Below, piece after piece: positions 7,793 to 16,031 of a DNA stretch of 64,000 bases (position 1 is its first letter; each line of letters opens with the position of its first letter). This stretch comes from Chitinophaga deserti (GTDB lineage Bacteria > Bacteroidota > Bacteroidia > Chitinophagales > Chitinophagaceae), in contig NZ_QFFK01000001.1 in assembly GCF_003149455.1 (NCBI RefSeq), positions 434,001-498,000 on the forward strand. The letters run 5' to 3'. Position numbers and translations under genes: made by a program. A model generated the notes under the pieces. It had not been told where the DNA came from and did no database searches. It saw only the letters and a program-made list of their open reading frames with translations.

Positions 7793-8536
7793 ATGACGAG
7801 CAAAGACGTACAGAAAGTGGTTCCTTTTGAAGGGTCAAAATTAAGCAAGAAGGAGCAGATGGCCAGCATGTTCAACGATATTGCCGGCCGATATGACTTC
7901 ATGAACCATTTCATGAGCCTTGGCGTGGACGTTTGGTGGCGTAAAGTGGCCCTTCGGAAACTGAAGCCCCTGGCCCCTAAAACCATACTGGACGTAGCTA
8001 CCGGCACCGGCGACGTGGCTATTATGGCTCAGCGCATGCTCAACCCCGACAAAATTACCGGTATAGATATTTCTGAAGGTATGCTGGCCCTTGGCAGGCA
8101 GAAAGTGGAAAAAGCCGGCTTCAGCGACAGGATCACCCTTCATGTGGGCGACTCGGAGACAATAAGTTTTCCCGATGCAACGTTTGATGCGATAACGGCG
8201 GCATTCGGCGTAAGGAACTTCGAGAACCTGGAAAAGGGCCTTAGTGAAATGTGCAGGGTGGTTAAACCCGGCGGTATGGCGGTTATCCTCGAATTCTCCA
8301 ACCCGACGGCTTTCCCCGTCAAACAGTTATACAATTTTTATTTTCGTTATATTACACCGCTGATCGGTAAGATGGTAGCCCGCAACCAGGCTGCTTACTC
8401 CTACCTCCCCAGTTCCGTGAAAGAGATGCCGCAAGGCAAAGAGATGTGCGATATCCTTAAAAAAGTTGGTTTTCAAGACGTTACATGCAAAACGCTCACC
8501 TTCGGGATCTGTTCCGTTTATTGCGCCACCCGCTAA
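7793..8536 (+). CDS. menG: Demethylmenaquinone methyltransferase (UbiE/MenG)
   Basis: SAM-dependent methyltransferase for the last step of menaquinone synthesis. The 247-residue product has the UbiE entry motif ASMFNDIAGRYDFMNH, SAM motif I ILDVATGTGDVA, and the later AAFGVRNFENLEKGL. The frame is open further upstream across engB, but the ATG at 7793 gives the normal family N-terminus and has a promoter directly before it. Menaquinone rather than ubiquinone is inferred from the phylum. Its 3' end overlaps porT by 52 bases. Confidence 0.93.
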   Translation: MTSKDVQKVVPFEGSKLSKKEQMASMFNDIAGRYDFMNHFMSLGVDVWWRKVALRKLKPLAPKTILDVATGTGDVAIMAQRMLNPDKITGIDISEGMLALGRQKVEKAGFSDRITLHVGDSETISFPDATFDAITAAFGVRNFENLEKGLSEMCRVVKPGGMAVILEFSNPTAFPVKQLYNFYFRYITPLIGKMVARNQAAYSYLPSSVKEMPQGKEMCDILKKVGFQDVTCKTLTFGICSVYCATR

Positions 8537-9204
8537 CGCTGGCCGTATTCCTGCTGCAGGCCCTCCCCTCGAGTGCACAGCTCAATATGGAAGAGCACGA
8601 TAGCAAGCCCTACTATTTCGGCATCACCCTGGCCGTCAACCAAAGCCATCTGCGCCTTACGCACAGTGATATTTTCCTGCAACAGGATTCTATCATGGTA
8701 GCCGAACCCCTCAAAACCATGGGCTTTAACGTAGGTTTGCTGGCCAACCTCCGCTTCAACCACCGTTTCGATCTCCGCTTCAACCCGCAGCTGTTTTTCG
8801 CCAATAAGAACCTCTATTACAAGGAAAACTACCCTGAACGGGCCACCGAGAAGAAAGTGGAATCCATTACCGCCTCCTTCCCCCTCCAGATCAAATTCAA
8901 ATCTGACCGTATCGGCAACCTCCGCGTATACACGATAGCAGGCATGAAGCTGGATTATGACCTTGCTTCCAACAAAGGCCTCCGCCGCGCGGAAGACCTC
9001 GTGAAGATCAACAAAACCGCCTATGGCTACGAAGTAGGCACCGGTTTCGAGATCTATTTCCCCTCCTTCATCTTCACCCCCGAGTTCAAGATCAGCAATG
9101 GCCTGAACAACGTACATGTGAAAGATCCCAACCTTCGGTATTCCCGCGTACTGGATCAGCTCAATACCCGCACCATCGTGTTTTCCATTCATCTGCAAGG
9201 GTAA
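8485..9204 (+). CDS. porT: Outer-membrane protein PorT/SprT of the type IX secretion system
   Basis: A 239-residue protein with an N-terminal signal segment (LTLAVFLLQALPSSAQ) followed by alternating beta strands of a small outer-membrane barrel (YYFGITLAVNQ, MGFNVGLLANLRFN, YGYEVGTGFEIYF). The location directly after menG/ubiE, with overlapping ends, is the conserved setting of porT in Bacteroidota. PorT is required for T9SS function. A generic porT-like barrel cannot be excluded by eye. The DUF1501 protein encoded at 23580-25160 carries a matching T9SS sorting domain. Confidence 0.82.
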   Translation: MQNAHLRDLFRLLRHPLTLAVFLLQALPSSAQLNMEEHDSKPYYFGITLAVNQSHLRLTHSDIFLQQDSIMVAEPLKTMGFNVGLLANLRFNHRFDLRFNPQLFFANKNLYYKENYPERATEKKVESITASFPLQIKFKSDRIGNLRVYTIAGMKLDYDLASNKGLRRAEDLVKINKTAYGYEVGTGFEIYFPSFIFTPEFKISNGLNNVHVKDPNLRYSRVLDQLNTRTIVFSIHLQG

Positions 9205-9210
9205 AATATT

Positions 9211-9218
9211 TACCTTTG
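9211..9218 (+). promoter_or_regulatory. -7 element TACCTTTG of pyrC, four bases from ATG
   Basis: Consensus -7 element with only CGGC before the start codon at 9223. Predicts a leaderless pyrC mRNA. A -33 box is not obvious. Confidence 0.65.
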
Positions 9219-9222
9219 CGGC

Positions 9223-10560
9223 ATGCAAAACACCATCATCAAGAATATATCCATCGTTAACGAAGGTACTACCACCGTTGGCGACGTACTCATCCGCGAT
9301 GGCCGCATCCAAAAGATAGCGCCACAGATCGGTGAAACCGGTAAAGAGATCAACGGCGAAGGCAAATACCTCCTCCCCGGTGTAATCGATGACCAGGTTC
9401 ACTTCCGCGAACCAGGCCTCACCCATAAGGCAGACATCCGTCACGAAGCCAGAGCAGCCGTAGCAGGAGGCACCACCTCCTTCATGGAAATGCCCAATAC
9501 CAAACCCGAAGCCACCTCGCAGGAACGCCTCGAAGAGAAATACGACATAGCCGCCCGCACCTCCCTCGCCAATTACAGCTTCTTTATGGGCGTTGCCAAC
9601 GACAATCCTGATGAAGTACTGAAAACCAATGCGAAGAAAGACCGTGTTTGCGGCGTTAAAATATTCATGGGCTCTTCCACCGGCAATATGCTGGTAGACA
9701 ATTACCTGACCCTCGAAAAGATCTTCGGCGGCACCGAACTCCTCATTGCCACGCATTGTGAAGACGAAAAGATCATCCGTGCCAATATGGAGGAATTCAA
9801 AAAAGCAAAGGGCGACCAGCTCACTGCGGCAGACCATCCGCTCATCCGTAACGAAGAAGCCTGCTTCGAATCATCTCTGGTAGCGATCCAGTTTGCCAAG
9901 AAGCACAACTCCCGCCTGCACATCCTCCATATTTCCACCGAAAAGGAATTACAGCTGTTCAGCAATATGCTGCCCCTGAGCGAGAAGCGCATTACTTCCG
10001 AAGTATGCGTGCATCACCTCTGGTTTACGGCAGACGATTATGCGCAGTACGGCAACCTCATCAAATGCAACCCGGCCATTAAAGCACCCCACCACCGCGA
10101 AGCGCTGTGGAAAGGCCTGCTGGACGACCGCCTGGATATTATTGCCACCGACCATGCGCCCCATACCTGGGACGAAAAACAACATCCTTACCTGCAGACG
10201 CCCTCCGGCGTACCCCTGGTACAGCACAGCCTGCTCATGATGCTGGAACAGGTGAAGGCAGGCCGTTTCACCATAGAACACATGGTGCGAAAAATGAGCC
10301 ATGCGCCCGCTGAATGCTTCCGCATCCGTGAAAGAGGCTACCTGCGCGAAGGGTACTGGGCCGATGCCGTGATCGTGGATCTCAAAGCACAAAGCACCGT
10401 TACCAAAGAAAACATTTATTACAAATGCGGCTGGAGTCCCTTCGAGGGGCATGCCTTCCCCGCAGCAGTTACCCATACTTTCGTAAGCGGCCACCTTGCT
10501 TACGAGAACGGTACTTTCAACGAACAACAATGCGGCCAGCGGCTGTTGTTCAACGCATAA
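9223..10560 (+). CDS. pyrC: Dihydroorotase
   Basis: Amidohydrolase forming dihydroorotate in pyrimidine synthesis. The 445 residues contain REPG after the metal site, GGTTSFMEMPNT, the carboxylated-lysine segment GVKIFMGSSTGNML, ATHCEDE, LHILHIST, and the catalytic DHAPH (IATDHAPHTWDEK). The usual HxH metal pair reads QVH here (DDQVHFREPG), so the first histidine ligand is replaced by glutamine. The remaining ligands are intact and activity is expected. pyrD of the same pathway lies at 34 kb but is not linked. Confidence 0.9.
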   Translation: MQNTIIKNISIVNEGTTTVGDVLIRDGRIQKIAPQIGETGKEINGEGKYLLPGVIDDQVHFREPGLTHKADIRHEARAAVAGGTTSFMEMPNTKPEATSQERLEEKYDIAARTSLANYSFFMGVANDNPDEVLKTNAKKDRVCGVKIFMGSSTGNMLVDNYLTLEKIFGGTELLIATHCEDEKIIRANMEEFKKAKGDQLTAADHPLIRNEEACFESSLVAIQFAKKHNSRLHILHISTEKELQLFSNMLPLSEKRITSEVCVHHLWFTADDYAQYGNLIKCNPAIKAPHHREALWKGLLDDRLDIIATDHAPHTWDEKQHPYLQTPSGVPLVQHSLLMMLEQVKAGRFTIEHMVRKMSHAPAECFRIRERGYLREGYWADAVIVDLKAQSTVTKENIYYKCGWSPFEGHAFPAAVTHTFVSGHLAYENGTFNEQQCGQRLLFNA

Positions 10561-10586
10561 TCAGCAATTCATATGCTCTGCATATA

Positions 10587-10617
10587 AAGCGCCCCGGAAA
10601 CGGCGGCGCTTTTTTTA
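10587..10617 (+). terminator. Intrinsic terminator after pyrC
   Basis: AAGCGCC at 10587-10593 pairs with GGCGCTT at 10605-10611, followed by a run of T. Confidence 0.8.
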
Positions 10618-10686
10618 TGGAAAATTCTACACCCCGCATCTTCCCCGTTAGACTGTTTCATTGTAATTTCACGAAAACGCCTGTGC

Positions 10687-12021
10687 ATGGAGTTGGACAA
10701 AACAACCTACCTCGATCTCTCGATCTTCAACCGTGAAGACGAATATTCTTTGTTTCATAAACTGGATTTTACCACCACCGCAGGCGGCCGCGAGTATCTG
10801 CGTGCGCTGTTTGGCCAGCCATTGAAAGACATTACTTCTATCCGTAACCGGCAGCAGATGCTGCAATACCTGATGGAGAATGAAAAGGCGTGGCCCAAAG
10901 CCATCAGCAACGGCACCATCGTGGTAGTGGAAAATTATCTGAATGCGGACATAGAACCTGTTTCCAGCGCAGGCGGGCTGGGCCTTTACATCAATGCCGT
11001 AGTCACTAAAACCATCTATGCGCCAGACTTCGGGTTTATTAAATTCTCGTTCGACCAGTTACTCAACCTCATCAATGGTTTCCGGCTGCTGACGGAAGAG
11101 ATCGATATCCCCGGTGCGCCGGTTAACCTGCGGCTTTTACTTGAAAGAGCGCGGGTACTTATCAACCAGCAGGAGTTTCACGACATCGTTCGCCTCAGCG
11201 AAAGCGGGGAACTGAACTTCATAGAGATCCTGCGGTACGACCGGCTTATCCGTAAGAAGCATAAGAAAGTGTTATGGGAGCTGACGGAGCTGTACACCCG
11301 CCTCGATGCATATCAGAGCATGGCGCAGGCTATCCGTCATTTCAACCTGCACTTCCCTTCTTTCCTGGAAGACACAAAGCCCAATATTGTAATCAAACAA
11401 TTATACCACCTCATTCTCCCGCAGCCCGTGGCATACGATGTAGCCATGGACCCTGAAAGAGGTTTCATCTTCCTTACCGGTGCTAACATGGCTGGTAAAA
11501 CCACATTCATCAAAGCAGTAGGCATCTCTGTATTCCTTGCACACCTTGGCATGGGCGTACCTGCACAATCCATGGAACTGAGCTTCTTCCACGGCATCCT
11601 TTCCAACATCGATGTGAAAGACAATATCTTCAAAGGAGAAAGCTATTTCTATAACGAAGTACAGCGTATTAAAAACACCATCATCAAAATCAGTAACGGC
11701 AAAAACTGGCTTATACTGATTGATGAAATGTTTAAAGGCACGAATGTGGAAGATGCGAAAAACTGTTCGCTTGCCGTTATCCGTGGATTGCTCCACAACC
11801 GTCGCTGCCTCTACATCCTGTCTACCCACCTCTATGAAATTGCAGAAGAACTGCGGGGCGAGCCGAAGATCATTTTCAAGTATTTTCAGTCGGAAGTAAT
11901 TGACGACAATCTCCATTTCACTTACGAGTTGCGCGATGGTATAGCGAAAGAAAAGATCGGCTATCTCATTCTCCGTAAAGAGAAAGTGATAGACCTGCTG
12001 AACAACATGAAAGAGGATTAA
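10687..12021 (+). CDS. MutS-like ATPase without mismatch-recognition domain
   Basis: 444 residues. The C-terminal part is a MutS-family ABC ATPase: Walker A TGANMAGKTTFIKAVG, Walker B LILIDEMFKGTN, and STHLYEI as the switch histidine. The N-terminal half matches the MutS core/lever region (ITSIRNRQQMLQYL) but domain I for mismatch recognition is missing, so it is not the repair enzyme MutS. Proteins of this shape are common in Bacteroidota and of unknown role. It precedes yifB with a 37-base gap and may share its transcript. Confidence 0.85.
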   Translation: MELDKTTYLDLSIFNREDEYSLFHKLDFTTTAGGREYLRALFGQPLKDITSIRNRQQMLQYLMENEKAWPKAISNGTIVVVENYLNADIEPVSSAGGLGLYINAVVTKTIYAPDFGFIKFSFDQLLNLINGFRLLTEEIDIPGAPVNLRLLLERARVLINQQEFHDIVRLSESGELNFIEILRYDRLIRKKHKKVLWELTELYTRLDAYQSMAQAIRHFNLHFPSFLEDTKPNIVIKQLYHLILPQPVAYDVAMDPERGFIFLTGANMAGKTTFIKAVGISVFLAHLGMGVPAQSMELSFFHGILSNIDVKDNIFKGESYFYNEVQRIKNTIIKISNGKNWLILIDEMFKGTNVEDAKNCSLAVIRGLLHNRRCLYILSTHLYEIAEELRGEPKIIFKYFQSEVIDDNLHFTYELRDGIAKEKIGYLILRKEKVIDLLNNMKED

Positions 12022-12058
12022 ATCCTATCTTCATGTTTCACTAACATTGTTTGTTCCC

Positions 12059-13624
12059 ATGCTCGTCAGAATTTTCGGCAGCGCCATACACGGCGTGGAT
12101 GCCATTACCATTACTATAGAAGTCAATGTAGGCCAGGGCACACGGTTTTGCCTTGTAGGCCTGCCCGACAATGCCGTGAAGGAAAGCGAGTACCGCATTG
12201 AAACGGTGATTAAAAACACCGGGTACAAGATGCCCCGTTTACGCACGGTGGTGAACATGGCGCCTGCGGATATCCGTAAGGCAGGCGCAGCATATGATCT
12301 TCCCATTGCCCTTGGTATCCTTGCTGCATCGGAGCAGGCTGTGTTTCAGCAACCAATTGCATCTTTCGTGATTATGGGGGAGCTGGGGCTGGATGGAACG
12401 ATGCGCCCGATACGTGGTGCATTACCTATGGCTATGCGTGCCCGGCAGGAAGGGTTTACCGCCATGATCCTCCCCATGCAGAACGCACTGGAAGCTGCGA
12501 TGGTGGAAGGGCTCAGCGTGTACGGCATGACGCATGTACGGGAAGTGCTGGACTTCCTCGAAGGCAGGGAAGTTTTTACACCCGTCCCACCTTGTGCTTA
12601 CCAGCCCGGCTTTCCGGAAGGACTGGATTTCTCCGAAGTAAAAGGACAGGAAACCATTAAGCGGGCGATGGAGATTGCTGCTGCGGGTGGGCATAACATG
12701 CTGCTGGTAGGGCCGCCAGGCGCAGGTAAAACGATGCTTGCGCGGAGGCTGCCTACCATCCTGCCGCCACTCACATTAGCCGAAGCCCTTGAAACTACGC
12801 GCATCCATTCCGTGGCAGGCAAACTGAACGCGGCTGATGGCATCCTTACCACCCGGCCTTTCCGGTCCCCGCATCATACCATCAGTGAAATGGCCATGGT
12901 AGGCGGAGGCAGTATTCCGCAGCCCGGAGAGATCTCCCTCGCGCAGCACGGTATCCTATTCCTGGATGAATTGCCGGAATACCGGCGGTCTGTGCTGGAA
13001 GTATTACGGCAGCCCATGGAAGAAAGGAGTGTGAGTATATCGCGGGCACGTCAGGCGATGGAATTCCCCGCTACGTTTCAACTGGTAGCCAGTATGAATC
13101 CATGCCCCTGCGGATATTTCAACCATCCTGAGAAACCCTGTACATGCCACCCAGGTATGGTACGCAAATACCTCAACCGTATATCAGGTCCACTGCTCGA
13201 CCGTATAGACCTTCATGTGGAAGTTACTCCCGTTCGGCCGGATGCAATGGCAGATGCGCCTGCACCTGAACCCAGCACTCACATCCGTGCCCGTGTAATG
13301 GCAGCGCGGGAAAAGCAATCGAAGCGGTTCGCTATTGCAGGAATGGATATCATACGAACGGATAAAAAACGGCAGCCTGATGCATTCTGTAATGCACAGA
13401 TGAACAGCGGGCAGCTGGAAAAATATTGTGCCCTCGGCCCTGAAGCACGCCAACTACTCAGTGCTGCCATGAACAGGCTGCAACTTAGTGCACGGGCATA
13501 TAACCGTATCCTTAAAGTAGCGCGTACCATCGCCGATCTGGATGATGCAGAACATATCAGCCCGCACCATATCGCAGGCGCTATTCAATACCGTACACTT
13601 GACCGGGAAAACTGGGGAGCATAA
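12059..13624 (+). CDS. YifB/ComM family Mg-chelatase-like AAA ATPase
   Basis: 521 residues, starting at the ATG at 12059 that gives the typical MLVRIFGSAIHGVDAITI; a TTG four codons upstream is in frame but less likely. It has an N-terminal ChlI-like domain, Walker A GPPGAGKTMLARRLP, the family motif FRSPHHTISEMAMVGGG, Walker B ILFLDELPE, and a cysteine cluster MNPCPCGYFNHPEKPCTCH. ComM relatives are helicases that promote branch migration of transformed DNA; others are annotated only as YifB. Confidence 0.9.
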   Translation: MLVRIFGSAIHGVDAITITIEVNVGQGTRFCLVGLPDNAVKESEYRIETVIKNTGYKMPRLRTVVNMAPADIRKAGAAYDLPIALGILAASEQAVFQQPIASFVIMGELGLDGTMRPIRGALPMAMRARQEGFTAMILPMQNALEAAMVEGLSVYGMTHVREVLDFLEGREVFTPVPPCAYQPGFPEGLDFSEVKGQETIKRAMEIAAAGGHNMLLVGPPGAGKTMLARRLPTILPPLTLAEALETTRIHSVAGKLNAADGILTTRPFRSPHHTISEMAMVGGGSIPQPGEISLAQHGILFLDELPEYRRSVLEVLRQPMEERSVSISRARQAMEFPATFQLVASMNPCPCGYFNHPEKPCTCHPGMVRKYLNRISGPLLDRIDLHVEVTPVRPDAMADAPAPEPSTHIRARVMAAREKQSKRFAIAGMDIIRTDKKRQPDAFCNAQMNSGQLEKYCALGPEARQLLSAAMNRLQLSARAYNRILKVARTIADLDDAEHISPHHIAGAIQYRTLDRENWGA

Positions 13625-13630
13625 AGTCAT

Positions 13631-13661
13631 AAAAAAGCGCAACCGCCTATCGCGGTTGCGC
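13631..13661 (-). terminator. Intrinsic terminator of the EF-G paralogue
   Basis: GCGCAACCGC at 13637-13646 pairs with GCGGTTGCGC at 13652-13661. On the minus strand it is followed by six T residues, so it mainly serves the gene ending at 13680; it may also stop yifB transcripts. Confidence 0.75.
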
Positions 13662-13679
13662 TATACATAAAGGGTAGGA

Positions 13680-15818
13680 TTAGTGCTGACCGTTTTGTTG
13701 TTCCACTTTCTTATAATCCTCACTCAATTTCTTCTGCACTTCTGCCGGAACGGGTGCATACTCCGCAAAGCTGGCCTTCACTTTTGCTTTGCCCTGCGTT
13801 ACATTACGAAGTGCAGCAAACAAATGATCGAGTTCGGCCTGTGGCGTGCGGGCTTTTATTATTTGCCGTGCATTGCCGGAATCCATGCCCGTAATGATGC
13901 TTCGGTGGCTTTGCAGCTCACTCATAATATCGCCCATCATCACATCCGGGGCAGAAGCTTCCAGGTCGTACACCGGCTCCAGCAACTGGGGCGCAGCCTG
14001 GTGGAATGCTTCACGGAAGGCCATCATGCCTGCTATCTTGAAAGAGATATCGTTACTGTCTACCGGGTGCATCTTTCCATCGTATACGCTTACGCGCACA
14101 TCCCGTACATAGGAACCGGTGAGCGGGCCTTCATTCATCTTTTCCATCACACCTTTAAGGATGGAAGGCAGAAAGCGTGCATCGATGGCGCCACCTACGA
14201 TGCAGTTATTGAATACCAGCTTACCGCCCCAGTTCAATGCTATCTCTTCGGTATCGCGGACGGGCCATTCCTTCAATGCAGGCATGCCTTCGTACCAGGG
14301 TTCTATCTTGATAAAAACCTCTCCGAACTGCCCTGCCCCGCCGGATTGCTTCTTATGCCGGTATGTGGCCTGGGCTGCTTTCTGGATGGTTTCGCGGTAG
14401 GGAATGCGGGCAGGGAAGTAATCCACCTGCATGTTGTAGACATGCTCCAGCCGCCATTTGGTGATGGCAAGATGCAGTTCCCCCTGTCCGTGGAGTATTA
14501 CCTGTTTGAGTTCGCGGTTATACTCAATTTCCAGCGTAGGGTCTTCCATATGAATTTCGCTGAGTACTTCGCTGAGCTTTTCATCGTCGGCCTTGTTTTT
14601 GGCGACGATAGCCGTGCGCACCTTTGGCGGCGGGAAGTGGATGGGATCGATCTGGGAAGTGAACTTAGGATCGTTGAGGGTATGATTGGTGAAAGTGTTT
14701 TTGAGTTTGAGGGTGCAGCCGATATCGCCCGACCGGAGGCGGTCTACCTGCTGGCGGTTTTTACCATCGGCGATAAAGAGCTGGTTCAGCCGCTCCGAGG
14801 TATTGCCTTTTTCGTTGTACAGTTCCTGACCCGCTTTTATTTCGCCGCTCATCACTTTAAAAAAAGAGAGTTTGCCGATGTGTGGTTCAAGGAGTGTTTT
14901 AAAAACGAATAGGCAGGTAGGCCCTGCAGGGTCGCATGGTACCTCGCGACCTTCTTCCGTAACTTCCGGCGGCATTTCTACCGCAGAAGGGGCTACGTTG
15001 TCGATAAAGCCCATCATCCTGCCGCTGCCCATATTGCGGAGGGCGCTGAGGCAGAAAACGGGAAATACCTGGTGCTTCATCATCCCAATTTTCAGGCCCT
15101 GCCGAAGCTCGTCCTCATCCAAACTGCCTTTTTCGAAGTACAGTTCCATGAGGGCGTCGTCGTTTTCGGCAGCCTTTTCCACGAGGGCGTTGTGCCACTC
15201 GTCTGCCTGTGCTTTTTCATTGTCGGGGATGGGAAGTTTTTCGGGTTTACCGCCACCTTCAGGAAAGCGGTACATGGTCATTTTCAGCAGGTCGATAATG
15301 GCATTGAAACCGGGGCCCTGGTTAACGGGGTACTGCATCAGGGTAACAGCGGAGCCGAAGAAGCGGCGGGCCTGTTCCAGTACCTGCTGAAAGTTGGCAT
15401 TTTCATGATCGAGCTGGTTAACGGCAAGGATGGTGGGTTTGCTGTAACGGTCTACATAATCCCAGATCTGTTCCGTACCAACTTCCACACCGTTGTAGGC
15501 ATGGAGCACCATTACAGCGGTGTCGCATACGCGGATGGAGGAGGCTACTTCGCCCATAAAGTCTTCCAGTCCGGGGGTATCGATGATATTGATTTTAAAA
15601 TCGCGCCACTCGGTGTGCATTGTGGTGGCGTAAACGGAGTTACCGCGTGCGTGTTCTACCTCGTGGTAGTCGGACACGGTGTTGCGCTCCTCCACGGAGC
15701 CGCGTTTTGGGATAATGCCGGCCTCGAACAGCATGTCCTCGGCCAGCGTCGTTTTGCCGCTCTTGGCAGCGCCAATGAGCACAACGTTTTTAATGTGTTT
15801 TTCGTCATACGTTTTCAT
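13680..15818 (-). CDS. Elongation factor G-like translational GTPase (EF-G paralogue)
   Basis: 712 residues with the five-domain layout of EF-G: a GTPase domain (G1 GAAKSGKTT, G3 DTPG in NIIDTPGLEDF), domain II, and EFG III-V regions (VRDVRVSVYDGKMHPVDSNDISFK). G1 differs from the canonical AHVDAGKTT type, and G4 reads NQLD instead of NKxD. It therefore belongs to the divergent EF-G2-like group rather than being the main FusA. The role of such paralogues varies (ribosome recycling, stress). It is isolated from other ribosomal genes. Confidence 0.85.
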   Translation of the reverse strand: MKTYDEKHIKNVVLIGAAKSGKTTLAEDMLFEAGIIPKRGSVEERNTVSDYHEVEHARGNSVYATTMHTEWRDFKINIIDTPGLEDFMGEVASSIRVCDTAVMVLHAYNGVEVGTEQIWDYVDRYSKPTILAVNQLDHENANFQQVLEQARRFFGSAVTLMQYPVNQGPGFNAIIDLLKMTMYRFPEGGGKPEKLPIPDNEKAQADEWHNALVEKAAENDDALMELYFEKGSLDEDELRQGLKIGMMKHQVFPVFCLSALRNMGSGRMMGFIDNVAPSAVEMPPEVTEEGREVPCDPAGPTCLFVFKTLLEPHIGKLSFFKVMSGEIKAGQELYNEKGNTSERLNQLFIADGKNRQQVDRLRSGDIGCTLKLKNTFTNHTLNDPKFTSQIDPIHFPPPKVRTAIVAKNKADDEKLSEVLSEIHMEDPTLEIEYNRELKQVILHGQGELHLAITKWRLEHVYNMQVDYFPARIPYRETIQKAAQATYRHKKQSGGAGQFGEVFIKIEPWYEGMPALKEWPVRDTEEIALNWGGKLVFNNCIVGGAIDARFLPSILKGVMEKMNEGPLTGSYVRDVRVSVYDGKMHPVDSNDISFKIAGMMAFREAFHQAAPQLLEPVYDLEASAPDVMMGDIMSELQSHRSIITGMDSGNARQIIKARTPQAELDHLFAALRNVTQGKAKVKASFAEYAPVPAEVQKKLSEDYKKVEQQNGQH

Positions 15819-15984
15819 ACGGCAATGGATTTAGCGGGTGAAGCGCCGGGGTTTGCGGGTTTGCCGTTCTGGGAGAAATGGATCAGATTGCGAGGCTCAT
15901 AACATGCTTGTGGATGACCGACCCGGCCGGATATTAAATTACGCAATTTTTAGGGTAAATACCGTGATAAGTACAGTTTAAAAT

Positions 15985-16027
15985 CGGTGTCGCAACACCG
16001 TTAGGGCAGCAATTTCCAGTACCTTTG
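15985..16027 (+). promoter_or_regulatory. Promoter of the ABC transporter gene with an inverted repeat upstream
   Basis: TACCTTTG at 16020-16027 lies four bases (CCCC) from the ATG at 16032, predicting a leaderless mRNA. CGGTGT at 15985-15990 and ACACCG at 15995-16000 form a short inverted repeat about where the -33 box should be. It could be an operator; no clear TTG is present. Confidence 0.55.
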
Positions 16028-16031
16028 CCCC

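Noticed and set aside
10687-12021. Mismatch repair gene mutS
   Set aside because: The N-terminal mismatch-recognition domain is absent and the length is about half that of MutS.
13683-14912. 409-codon open frame on the plus strand
   Set aside because: It lies antisense to the EF-G paralogue and has no recognisable motifs; a shadow of high-GC codons.
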